DNA from: JABDGR01 sp964561455
GTDB taxonomy: Bacteria > Verrucomicrobiota > Verrucomicrobiia > Opitutales > JABDGR01
NCBI GenBank assembly: GCA_964561455.1
Contig: CAZLPS010000090.1
Location: 1 to 17,181, forward strand
Direction of reading: 5' to 3'
Length of the DNA: 17,181 nt
Shown here piece by piece: positions 6,197-13,289 of the stretch. A program made the translations under genes and the position numbers. The notes below the pieces were generated by a model. It was given only the letters and a program-made list of their open reading frames with translations, was not told the DNA's origin and did not search any database. Numbering within the stretch: the first letter of the stretch is position 1; every line of letters starts with the position of its first letter.

Positions 6197-8215
6197 TTAC
6201 CTGGGCAATGGCTTGCCCTCGCTCAAATTCCGATACCACGTCAACGCCAACAACGGCCACGCCCACTGGTAGCTCGTATACTTCAGATAGAAAATCCGCG
6301 GGAACCCCGTGCCCGTGAACCACGGATAGTGCCACGAACCATCTGCTTGCTGGGTTTTCAACAGGTACTCCACGCCACGCGTGATCGAAGCCGGGAGCGG
6401 GGAGCGGGGAGCAGGGAGCCCGGACCTCTGAACTTCGCACGCCAGCAATCCCAGTAATGCCCAAGCCGTTTGCGACGAAGTAGATGGTGCAGGGCCTTTG
6501 CCGTTCGGTGACGCCGCGGCGCCGAATGTCGGCAACTCACCATCCGGGCCACGCGGCGTCACTTGGAAGAATGGTGCGCCGCCGCCGCGCGTTTTATCAT
6601 CATGATACGTCCAGCAGGACTCACCCCAGCCGCCGTCCGCGTTTTGCGCATTTTCCAGCCACTCTCGCGCGCGCTGGATTCCCGGCTGGCTCATGTCCTC
6701 TCCGATGAGGGCCAATCCGCGCAAGACGTGCGATGTGCCGTAAATATAATTCACCCCCCACCGCCCGAACCACGAGCCGTCCGCCTCCTGCGTGCGCCAG
6801 ACAAATTCCAGGGCGCGTTGCACCAGCGGGTCGTCGCGGGTGTAGCCGGTTTTCGCCAGGGTTTCGAGCGCCCGTCCCGTGATGTCGCTGCACGGCGGAT
6901 CGAGAATCGCGTTGTGGTCGGCAAACGGCACCTGGTCGAGCCAGGGCGTGGTAATGTCCCGGTCGAAGGCCGCGAATCCGCCCTCTTTGCACTGAAATGT
7001 CCGGCACCAGGCCATGCCGCGCTTGATGGCGGCGTCGCGGCGATGCTGGTCGCTCGCCTGGAGTACGCGTAACGCGAGGATGACCTGAAAACTATCGTCC
7101 ACGTCCGGATAGAAATCGTTGTTGAACTCGAAGGCCCAACCGGTGGCCTCGGGAAAGGAAACCGTTTCCGCCCAGTCGCCCTTGATTTTGATTTCCCGGT
7201 CCAACAGCCAGTCGGCGACTTTCGTCATCCGTGGGTCATCACCCGGCACGCCGGAATCAGCCAGGCATTGCGCGATGATGGCCGTATCCCATACCGGGGA
7301 AAAACATGGGGCGACCCGTAAGTCCTCCGGCTCGCCGCGGACCAGCCCGTCAAAGTCGCGCTCCTCTTTTTCAAACAGCGGATGCTCCTTGAGGCCCAAA
7401 AGCTCAAGGGCAATCAAAGTATTTAGCATCCCCGGAAAAATCGCGCCCATGCCGTCGCAACCGGGGCCAAGCCGCGCCAGCATCCAGTCGCGGGCCGCAT
7501 CGAGTCCGCGCTGGCGGAGAAGATCAGCGGGTGGGTAATTGAGCACGCGCCCCAGTTGGTCCAGCGCGAGGAAGAAATTGCGCCAGGAGAAAAGCTCGTC
7601 TGACCGCGGCAACGACCAGTCGCCGTCCTGCGTGCCGCCCGGGTAAAGTTCATCCAACGACGGGCACGCGGCCAGTACGCGAATGGGCTTGTAATGGTTG
7701 ATGACGGTCAGTGGCACGACGAGATTCCGCGTCCACGAGGACATTTTATAAATGTGAAACGGCGCGGAAGTCGGCAGGAGCATCATCTCCGCCGGAATGA
7801 GCGGGCAGTATTTCCACGAAAACAGCCCGCACATGGCGAGGTAAAGCTTGCCGAAAGTATGCAGCTTGGGAATACCGCCCAACGCCAGTGCGCGTTCACG
7901 GGCGCGCACCAGCTCGGGCGCATCTTTGGCCATGCCCGCTAAGCGAAGCGCATGGTAGCCCTTAATCGTCGCGGCAATTTCGGCTGGACCGCCGGGAAAT
8001 TGGGGCCAACCGCCATCCGCAAGTTGGCGGCTGAGTATATGCGCCCGACAGCGTTCGTTCTGGGCCTTCTCCGGCTTGCCAGCCCAATGGTAGTAGAGCA
8101 CGAAGTCCGAGACCACCGTGCTGTCCACAATGAGTTCGCACTCCCAGAACCCGCGGGCATCGAGGCGGGAAAACAGGAATTGCTGGGCGCGGGCGATGGC
8201 GTCGGTAACTTCCAT
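6197..8215 (-). CDS. shc: Squalene-hopene cyclase
   Basis: The protein has 672 residues and covers the full length of the family. It has the catalytic acidic motif DVDDS (371-375, general-acid Asp in DxDD), repeated QW-type motifs (for example LADGGW, TQEADGSW, NADGGW, TQQADGSW) and the substrate-channel segment GRWGVNYIYGT (484-494). It converts squalene to hopene/hopanol at the inner membrane. Two oddities lie near the C-terminus. There is about 30 extra residues (541-570) between WTYHDD and the conserved STSSQTAWA segment. There is also a Pro-rich stretch (about 599-608) encoded by a tandem heptamer tract. The usual Thr of DxDDT is Ser here. It is divergent from hpnG, with a 123-bp shared upstream region. 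No Shine-Dalgarno precedes the ATG. Confidence 0.95.
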   Translation of the reverse strand: MEVTDAIARAQQFLFSRLDARGFWECELIVDSTVVSDFVLYYHWAGKPEKAQNERCRAHILSRQLADGGWPQFPGGPAEIAATIKGYHALRLAGMAKDAPELVRARERALALGGIPKLHTFGKLYLAMCGLFSWKYCPLIPAEMMLLPTSAPFHIYKMSSWTRNLVVPLTVINHYKPIRVLAACPSLDELYPGGTQDGDWSLPRSDELFSWRNFFLALDQLGRVLNYPPADLLRQRGLDAARDWMLARLGPGCDGMGAIFPGMLNTLIALELLGLKEHPLFEKEERDFDGLVRGEPEDLRVAPCFSPVWDTAIIAQCLADSGVPGDDPRMTKVADWLLDREIKIKGDWAETVSFPEATGWAFEFNNDFYPDVDDSFQVILALRVLQASDQHRRDAAIKRGMAWCRTFQCKEGGFAAFDRDITTPWLDQVPFADHNAILDPPCSDITGRALETLAKTGYTRDDPLVQRALEFVWRTQEADGSWFGRWGVNYIYGTSHVLRGLALIGEDMSQPGIQRAREWLENAQNADGGWGESCWTYHDDKTRGGGAPFFQVTPRGPDGELPTFGAAASPNGKGPAPSTSSQTAWALLGLLACEVQRSGLPAPRSPLPASITRGVEYLLKTQQADGSWHYPWFTGTGFPRIFYLKYTSYQWAWPLLALTWYRNLSEGKPLPR
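6384..6432 (+). repeat. Tandem heptamer tract inside the shc coding sequence
   Basis: On the + strand the units are ATCGAAG, CCGGGAG, CGGGGAG, CGGGGAG, CAGGGAG, CCCGGAC and CTCTGAA. The central four (6391-6418) are near identical. They encode the Pro-rich GLPAPRSPLP segment of the cyclase on the opposite strand. The 7-bp period and purine-rich second half match the intergenic tracts in this window. Confidence 0.8.
6506..6595 (-). other. Extra segment in squalene-hopene cyclase (residues 541-570)
   Basis: Between TYHDD and the conserved SQTAW region, the Alicyclobacillus-type enzyme has only a few residues. This protein has about 30 more, beginning KTRGGGAPFF and rich in Gly, Pro and Ala. The reading frame is intact, so this is a loop insertion rather than damage. 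The comparison is from memory of the family, so the boundaries are approximate. Confidence 0.55.
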
Positions 8216-8224
8216 ACGACTAAG

Positions 8225-8259
8225 TTTTTTGTTTCTAGCTTTTGGTTTTTAGTTTGGAA
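8225..8259 (-). repeat. Heptamer tract in the shc 5' leader
   Basis: Read in the shc sense, the units are TTCCAAA, CTAAAAA, CCAAAAG, CTAGAAA, CAAAAAA: five 7-bp units ending about 9 nt before the shc ATG. The units keep C at position 1 and A at positions 5-6. Confidence 0.75.
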
Positions 8260-8297
8260 TACGTTGGCCGTCGCCGCTTGGGCGGGCCGCGGAAGGG

Positions 8298-8332
8298 TCC
8301 TAAACTAAGAGCTATAATCTGGAAACTAAAGC
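8298..8332 (+). repeat. Heptamer tract in the hpnG 5' leader
   Basis: Read in the hpnG sense, the units are TCCTAAA, CTAAGAG, CTATAAT, CTGGAAA, CTAAAGC, ending 6 nt before the ATG at 8339. They share the CTANAAN pattern with the shc leader tract, so the two tracts form a loose inverted pair flanking a GC-rich core. Confidence 0.7.
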
Positions 8333-8338
8333 ACTTTT

Positions 8339-9067
8339 ATGGTCATCGTTCTCATCCCCAGCCATTTTGAGGCGAAGGAATTCATTGCCGGGCTGTCCAG
8401 CCCGCGGGTCTTTCGCGCCGGCGAGGCGGATTGCACCGCCGGCTTGAGCGGCGAGGTGCCGGTGACCGTCGGCGTGATCGGCATGGGCCAGCCGCACGCC
8501 GCCATTCGCGCGCGCGCCGTAATTGAAGAAGTCTCGAAGCCGGGAGCCACCAAGCCCATTCGAGGGGTGATTTTGGCGGGTTTCGCCGGAGCTTTGGAAC
8601 CGAGTCTCGAGCGCGGAGACATTTTCCTGACCGCCGGAGCCGAACTATTGCTCCCCTTGCTCCCCGCCTCCGACCGGCCCATTGCCGCAACTTTGGAGAC
8701 CGTGGACAAAATCGCCGGAACTTCGAAATCCAAGGGCGAGATTTTCGTCCGTACTGGCTCCTGGCTGGTGGACATGGAGCAGAAGCACGTCGCCGCCGTG
8801 GTCAAGGAATTTGGCCTGCCCTTCATCGGCATCCGCATCGTCAGCGACGAAGCCCACGAAGATTTACCGTCGGACACGCTCAGCCGCTCCTATGATCAGG
8901 AAACCGGCACCTACACCCCATGGAAACTAGCCGGACACCTGACCCGCAACCCGTTCAGGACCGTGCCGCTGGCTGCGTTTGTTCGGCTTTTGCCGCCGAT
9001 TCGCACCCGCATGAGTGACCGCCTCCACACGTGGCTGAGGCAGACGGGGCCGCGGCTTTTTCCGTAA
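8339..9067 (+). CDS. hpnG: Hopanoid-associated nucleoside phosphorylase HpnG
   Basis: The product is 242 residues with the nucleoside phosphorylase-I fold signatures: GFAGALEPSLERGDI (81-95), VDMEQKHVA (144-152, the VDME ligand loop) and RIVSDEA with the catalytic-type Asp at 170. The position between shc and hpnH identifies it as HpnG. In the known pathway this enzyme removes adenine from adenosylhopane by phosphorolysis to give a phosphorylated ribosylhopane precursor. The gene is divergent from shc and convergent with hpnH; its last 113 bp overlap the hpnH 3' end on the other strand. The start is the ATG directly after the leader heptamers. No strong Shine-Dalgarno is visible. Confidence 0.85.
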   Translation: MVIVLIPSHFEAKEFIAGLSSPRVFRAGEADCTAGLSGEVPVTVGVIGMGQPHAAIRARAVIEEVSKPGATKPIRGVILAGFAGALEPSLERGDIFLTAGAELLLPLLPASDRPIAATLETVDKIAGTSKSKGEIFVRTGSWLVDMEQKHVAAVVKEFGLPFIGIRIVSDEAHEDLPSDTLSRSYDQETGTYTPWKLAGHLTRNPFRTVPLAAFVRLLPPIRTRMSDRLHTWLRQTGPRLFP

Positions 9068-10130
9068 CGGCCTTCGGCGCGGTCGCGCGGGCCATGGCCG
9101 GAATGGCGTCGCCCTCGGTGTCCGGATTGAAGAAATACTTCGCCGTGCGCGCGAGGCCACCGACGGAACCGAACATGTCATTGACTGCGCTCGCTTCGTA
9201 GCCGCAGTGAACCATGCAGTCCTTGCAGCGCTCGTCCCAGCCCTTTTGGCCGTAGCGCGCCCAGTCGGTGGTTTCGATGAGTTCCTTGAAGGTCGTCGCA
9301 AATCCGTCGCCGAGAAGGTAGCAGGGTTTCTGCCAGCCAAAAACGTTGTAAGTCGGATTGCCCCAGGGCGTGCAATCGTAGTCAATCTTGCCTTTGAGGA
9401 ACGCGATGAAATTGGGCGAGTGGTTGAAGCGCCAGGTTTTTTTGGCTGAGCCCAGAATTTGCGTAAAGAGCGTCTTTGTGCGGCTGCGCTCGAGGAAGAT
9501 TTCCTGCTCCGGCGCCTTCGCATAGGGGTATCCCGGCGAGATCATCATGCTCTCAACACCGAGGGCCATCATGTCGTCAAAAAACCGGCGGACGCGGTCC
9601 GGATTCGCATTATTGAACACGGTCGTGTTCGTCGTGACGCGGAATCCGCGGGCCACCGCTTTGCGGATGGCGGCTTCAGCGATGTCAAAAGTTCCGTCGC
9701 GGCAGACGGATTTGTCGTGCTCTTCCTTCAGCCCGTCCATGTGAATCGAGAACGTCAGCTGTTTGTGTGGCGTAAAGGAGTCCAACTTGCGCTCAAGCAG
9801 GAGCGCATTCGTGCAAAGGTAAATATACCGGCCCTGCTTGATGAGCCCGTCCACAATGGCATTAATTTCCGGATGGATCAGGGGCTCGCCCCCGGCAATG
9901 GACACCACCGGCGCGCCGCATTCGTTGGCCGCATTCAGCGCCTGTTCGGCCGAAACGCGCTTCTTCAATATATGTTCCGGGTACTGAATTTTACCGCAAC
10001 CCTCGCACTCGAGATTGCATCGGAAAAGCGGCTCGAGCATCAGCACGAGCGGGTAGCGCTTGTTGCCCTTGAGCTTTTGCCCGAGGACATAGGACATCAC
10101 TTTGAATGCTTGGGAGACGGGAACGGCCAT
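8955..10130 (-). CDS. hpnH: Radical SAM adenosylhopane synthase HpnH
   Basis: The protein has 391 residues. The radical-SAM cluster CNLECEGC (C38, C42, C45) is followed by SIAGGEPLIHPE (GGEP near 80-83) and the YLCTNALLLE segment with C106, a residue reported to matter for HpnH catalysis. A later Cys group, RCKDCMVHCGYE (302-311), is typical of the family. HpnH couples the 5'-deoxyadenosyl radical to diploptene to make adenosylhopane, the first committed step to C35 hopanoids. Residues from about 354 on form an Ala-rich tail ending with a CGGGHSCGC cluster, encoded where the gene overlaps hpnG. There is no clear Shine-Dalgarno. Confidence 0.93.
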   Translation of the reverse strand: MAVPVSQAFKVMSYVLGQKLKGNKRYPLVLMLEPLFRCNLECEGCGKIQYPEHILKKRVSAEQALNAANECGAPVVSIAGGEPLIHPEINAIVDGLIKQGRYIYLCTNALLLERKLDSFTPHKQLTFSIHMDGLKEEHDKSVCRDGTFDIAEAAIRKAVARGFRVTTNTTVFNNANPDRVRRFFDDMMALGVESMMISPGYPYAKAPEQEIFLERSRTKTLFTQILGSAKKTWRFNHSPNFIAFLKGKIDYDCTPWGNPTYNVFGWQKPCYLLGDGFATTFKELIETTDWARYGQKGWDERCKDCMVHCGYEASAVNDMFGSVGGLARTAKYFFNPDTEGDAIPAMARATAPKAVTEKAAAPSASATCGGGHSCGCESAAKAEQTQPAARS

Positions 10131-10227
10131 GATGGAATGGTATCATCCCGATTTTATCCAAACTGTCAACGGAATAACCCTTAAGCTGTTGGTTGTCGGA
10201 TGCTTGCGACGGAACTTAAGCAATCGC

Positions 10228-10255
10228 TTGCCAGCGAGAATCATTAGTATATGCT
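10228..10255 (+). promoter_or_regulatory. Candidate sigma-70-like promoter before the aspartic protease gene
   Basis: TTGCCA (10228-10233), a 16-nt spacer and TATGCT (10250-10255) resemble -35 and -10 boxes. A start site 6-8 nt later would coincide with the ATG at 10263, giving a leaderless or nearly leaderless message. Consensus matches of this quality occur by chance, so this is tentative. Confidence 0.3.
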
Positions 10256-10262
10256 GTATGGG

Positions 10263-10649
10263 ATGGGATTGGTAATCACCATGCTTAAACTCATTAATCC
10301 GCAGCATCCAGAAATCGAGCCGGTCATGGCGGAAGCCTTGGTCGATACGGGTTCGGTGCACCTGTGCATTCCAGAGCACCTGCGGTTGCAACTCAGCTTG
10401 GATGAGCAGGACAAGAAGGAAGTTACGCTGGCGGATGGGAGCAAGCGGCTGGTACCGTATGTTGGCCCAGTGGAACTGCGGTTCAAGAATCGGGTGGGCT
10501 ATGTGGGCGCACTGGTCATGGGCGATCAGGTTTTGCTCGGGGCCATCCCGATGGAGGATATGGATTTGGTCATCATCCCAAAGGATCGTCGAGTGGACGT
10601 GAACCCGCAAAGCCCGAATATTGCGTGTTCCATCGCCAAGCGGGTGTAA
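10263..10649 (+). CDS. Small clan AA (retropepsin-like) aspartic protease
   Basis: The product is 128 residues from the ATG at 10263; an in-frame ATG at 10251 would add four residues. I prefer the internal one because family members typically start MGLV. The single catalytic motif is ALVDTGS (D28, T29, G30), followed by a LADG segment near 56-59, VGPVELRFKNR and LLGAIPMEDMDLVI (91-104). This is the usual arrangement in small single-domain bacterial clan-AA proteases, which must dimerise to form an active site with two Asp. Substrate and biology are generally unknown. There is no signal peptide, so it is cytoplasmic. The DDAH-like gene begins 9 bp after its stop, suggesting co-transcription. 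Confidence 0.8.
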   Translation: MGLVITMLKLINPQHPEIEPVMAEALVDTGSVHLCIPEHLRLQLSLDEQDKKEVTLADGSKRLVPYVGPVELRFKNRVGYVGALVMGDQVLLGAIPMEDMDLVIIPKDRRVDVNPQSPNIACSIAKRV

Positions 10650-10658
10650 CTTGTCGCC

Positions 10659-11432
10659 ATGCGCTTTACCCGCGCCATCGTCCGCCCACCCGGGGCGAAT
10701 TTTGCCGGTGGTTTGACCTCGGCCGACCTCGGGCCGCCAGATTTGCCCAAAGCACGGGTGCAGCACCAAGACTATTGCCGCGCGCTCGAAAAATGCGGCG
10801 TGGCGGTGACAGTCCTGCCGACGGATGAGAATTTCCCGGACTCCACGTTTGTCGAGGACACCGCGATTGTCACGGCCCGAGGAGCCCTGCTCACCCGCCC
10901 CGGCGCTGCAAGCCGGCTGGGCGAAGCGGCAGCCATTCGCCCGGCGCTGGAAAAGCACTTTCCCATCCTCGCCACTATTCAACCGCCCGGCACCCTCGAC
11001 GGCGGCGATGTTTGCGACGTGAACGGGCATTTCTTCATCGGCGTCTCCCACCGCACCAACGAGGATGGGGCGTGGCAACTCGCCCGGTGGCTCGATCAAC
11101 TCGGCTTTATTCCGACGTTGGTGGACATTCGCCGTCAGCCCGGCCTGCTACACTTGAAGAGTGGGCTGGCGTGGCTCAGCGGCAACAAGCTTGCTGTGGC
11201 GGATGAATTGGCCGGCGACGCGGCGTTCCGGGATTATGAAATCGTGCGCGTGCCTCCAGCAGAGAGTTATGCGGCGAATTGCCTGCTCGTGAATGAGAAC
11301 CTGCTCATTGCCCAAGGCTTCCCAAGGTTTGCCGTGAACGTCCGCAAAAAATGTGGCAAAGTAATCGTGCTCGACGTATCGGAGTTCCGCAAGATGGACG
11401 GCGGCCTCAGTTGCCTCTCCCTGCGGTGGTGA
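10659..11432 (+). CDS. Dimethylarginine dimethylaminohydrolase (DDAH)-like amidinotransferase-family hydrolase
   Basis: The product is 257 residues, close to the length of Pseudomonas DDAH. Recognisable segments are FPDSTFVEDTA (60-69), PGTLDGGDV (110-118), LLHLKSGLAW with His165, ESYAANCLLVNE (202-213) and the C-terminal DGGLSCLSLRW with Cys252 as nucleophile. The family hydrolyses methylated arginines or related guanidino compounds to citrulline-type products in the cytosol. D114 stands where Pseudomonas DDAH has its Glu in the TVEAGD motif, so the precise substrate (dimethylarginine, arginine or another) is open. It follows the aspartic protease by 9 bp. Its stop is 3 bp from that of the convergent PEP-CTERM gene. 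Confidence 0.8.
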   Translation: MRFTRAIVRPPGANFAGGLTSADLGPPDLPKARVQHQDYCRALEKCGVAVTVLPTDENFPDSTFVEDTAIVTARGALLTRPGAASRLGEAAAIRPALEKHFPILATIQPPGTLDGGDVCDVNGHFFIGVSHRTNEDGAWQLARWLDQLGFIPTLVDIRRQPGLLHLKSGLAWLSGNKLAVADELAGDAAFRDYEIVRVPPAESYAANCLLVNENLLIAQGFPRFAVNVRKKCGKVIVLDVSEFRKMDGGLSCLSLRW

Positions 11433-11435
11433 TAA

Positions 11436-12101
11436 TTACCGCACTTGGCGCCGGCGGCGGAGCAAAGCCAGACCCATCGCAGAGATGCCGCCCAGCAGCG
11501 CAAAGGTTGACGGCTCGGGCACGACGACACCGTAATTGACGATGTCATTACCGGTGCCAAAAGAAACCGCATTGGGAGTGTTGATGGTGAAGAAGATGCC
11601 AAAATTGCCATCGGGTGGCGTTATCCAACTCGCCGCGCCGCTACCCGTACTACTAAAATCGAAATAGCCGTAGGTGTCTCCTCCGATTATCGAAATGGAA
11701 CTCGCATTGTAGCCGAGGGTCGGAAACCAGAATAGACCCAAATGTTGATTGGCACCCATGCCCGCAACTGTGCTGTAAGGGTAAGCGTTGGTGTTAAACG
11801 AAACCGCGCCGGCGTCATTTGCATTGCTGTTAAATGCCGCGCCATTGGCTGAATAGGTTTCCGCCACAAAATTATGACTGGAGCCACCCCAAGCCGATCC
11901 GACACTCACTGCCCCAAGTTTGGGAAGGGCAAATCCCGCGCCGGTTGTGTCAACCACAAGGAATATCGCCGACCCATCCGGAATGCCCACATTGCTCGAA
12001 TTTGAAAGCAGATCGGCGTCAATTTCAAAGGAAATTGTCGCCCGGGCACTTGGGACAGCCAGCAGCAAGGCCAAGCAGGGAAGGAAACGAGTGAGCTTCA
12101 T
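11436..12101 (-). CDS. PEP-CTERM sorted extracellular protein
   Basis: The product is 221 residues from the ATG at 12101; an upstream in-frame ATG at 12137 would put 12 odd residues before a normal signal peptide. Residues 1-21 are a classic signal peptide (MKLTRFLPCLALLLAVPSARA). The mature part is Ser/Asn/Gly/Thr-rich with no enzyme motif I recognise. The C-terminus has VPEPS (194-198), a hydrophobic helix and RRRR, the PEP-CTERM sorting signal processed by exosortase. It is expected to be exported and its tail removed at the envelope. No exosortase gene is in this window. It lies 48 bp after the TIGR02597-like gene on the same strand, so the two may be co-transcribed. Confidence 0.88.
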   Translation of the reverse strand: MKLTRFLPCLALLLAVPSARATISFEIDADLLSNSSNVGIPDGSAIFLVVDTTGAGFALPKLGAVSVGSAWGGSSHNFVAETYSANGAAFNSNANDAGAVSFNTNAYPYSTVAGMGANQHLGLFWFPTLGYNASSISIIGGDTYGYFDFSSTGSGAASWITPPDGNFGIFFTINTPNAVSFGTGNDIVNYGVVVPEPSTFALLGGISAMGLALLRRRRQVR

Positions 12102-12149
12102 TAGATTTAAATCGTGTTGCCGAACAAATAAAGTCAATTACGGGTTGCG

Positions 12150-13289
12150 TTAGGGAAGATAAGCCGGGGCGAATGTCCAAATCACTGATTGAGGGCTGGT
12201 GGTGGCTTTTTTACGGATAATATATCCATTTCCCGGCTGGAAGATGGCGTCATTGTCGTGGATCGCTGTATTGCCGTTCGGATCCCCGGCCAGCCGCCAG
12301 CCCGGGCCGCCACTGTTCGAACCTCCGTAATAGTAATAAGTGGCGACCGACGCCCGGTTGATCGTTGCCACCGTATTGTCAAAGACAAACAATTGGTCGC
12401 CGCGTTGGGCGCCAATAAACCCGGTGCTGGCCAAAAATGCGCCCGACTGCTGTAAATTTGAACTGGCCAAGGTTACCGACACCGGCACGCTCACGCCAAT
12501 GAAGTTGTCCTGGGTGGTATTCCCGGCAATGGTGGACAGCGGCGTGGCAAATTTGGACTGGGGCACCGCGCCCACCAGCGTCAACTGGGTGTCCCCTGCA
12601 ATGCTGTTGCGGACGAAAAAGTAATTGTCAGGGTAAATGACCACATCATTGGTGAGGTTACCCGTGTCACCCGCTTGGCGCCAGCCGGCGCCGGGGCTCG
12701 ACGAGCCGTTGTAGTAGTAATAAGAGGTGAGAGCGGCGAGATTGAAGCCCGACGAGACATTATCCACCACGAATATCGCGGATTTGCGCTGGCCGCCAGT
12801 AAATCCGGCGCTTTGATTGATGCCTTGGCCGTTTGGAAAAAGCGTATTCAGCGTCCAGTATGGAATGACGCGAAAAGTGTCGCTGGTGCCGACATTACCC
12901 GTCAGCCCGGTATCGCCCGCGCCGTCCACCGTGATGGTCGTCGGAGTGTTGGCGGTAATTGTATAAAACATCCCTGCGCGATTGCCCGAAGTAAATTGCA
13001 CGTAGTAATGGTTGGTCTGGTTGCCGGCACTATATATAAATTGGTTCCCGGTGATGTTTGCCGACGCCGAAATATTGATGACATTACCCGTGATGCTCGA
13101 CACTTGGGTTTCGAGGGCAACCGGACGGTGAAAAGGCAGCGAAACGAGCGTGTCCGAATTGCCCTTAAGGGTGATCGTAATGGCGCCGACGGGGTCGGTC
13201 GTCACGTTCTGCGCATGCGCCGCGCTAGTCAGGCTGGCGAGGACGGCCAGGCCGCCAATTGCGGCAAGAAGGGAACAGTGGGTTTTCAC
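12150..13289 (-). CDS. Secreted TIGR02597-type protein with an internal duplication
   Basis: The product is 379 residues from GTG at 13289, chosen because a clean signal peptide (VKTHCSLLAAIGGLAVLASL then TSAAHA) starts there. An upstream ATG at 13364 would add 25 residues with no export logic. The mature N-terminus, TDPVGAITITL, resembles the TIGR02597 family known mainly from Verrucomicrobia-type genomes; function unknown. Two related modules are visible, residues about 162-229 and 290-361, each with GFxGxQR, FVxDN, YYYYxGS, GWRxAGD and a closing YxxR. No catalytic residues are apparent; a beta-rich envelope or surface role is inferred. It lies directly upstream of the PEP-CTERM gene. Confidence 0.75.
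   Translation of the reverse strand: MKTHCSLLAAIGGLAVLASLTSAAHAQNVTTDPVGAITITLKGNSDTLVSLPFHRPVALETQVSSITGNVINISASANITGNQFIYSAGNQTNHYYVQFTSGNRAGMFYTITANTPTTITVDGAGDTGLTGNVGTSDTFRVIPYWTLNTLFPNGQGINQSAGFTGGQRKSAIFVVDNVSSGFNLAALTSYYYYNGSSSPGAGWRQAGDTGNLTNDVVIYPDNYFFVRNSIAGDTQLTLVGAVPQSKFATPLSTIAGNTTQDNFIGVSVPVSVTLASSNLQQSGAFLASTGFIGAQRGDQLFVFDNTVATINRASVATYYYYGGSNSGGPGWRLAGDPNGNTAIHDNDAIFQPGNGYIIRKKATTSPQSVIWTFAPAYLP

Noticed and set aside
9459..10184. 241-residue + strand open frame opposite hpnH
   Set aside because: The - strand carries the radical SAM motifs; this frame is a shadow.
10181..10220. Two CTTAAG hexamers as an inverted repeat
   Set aside because: Each hexamer is self-palindromic, so pairing between them carries little information and the flanks do not pair.
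10143..11099. 318-residue open frame on the - strand across the protease and DDAH-like genes
   Set aside because: It lies opposite two genes with clear family motifs, has no recognisable domain and looks like a GC-driven shadow frame.
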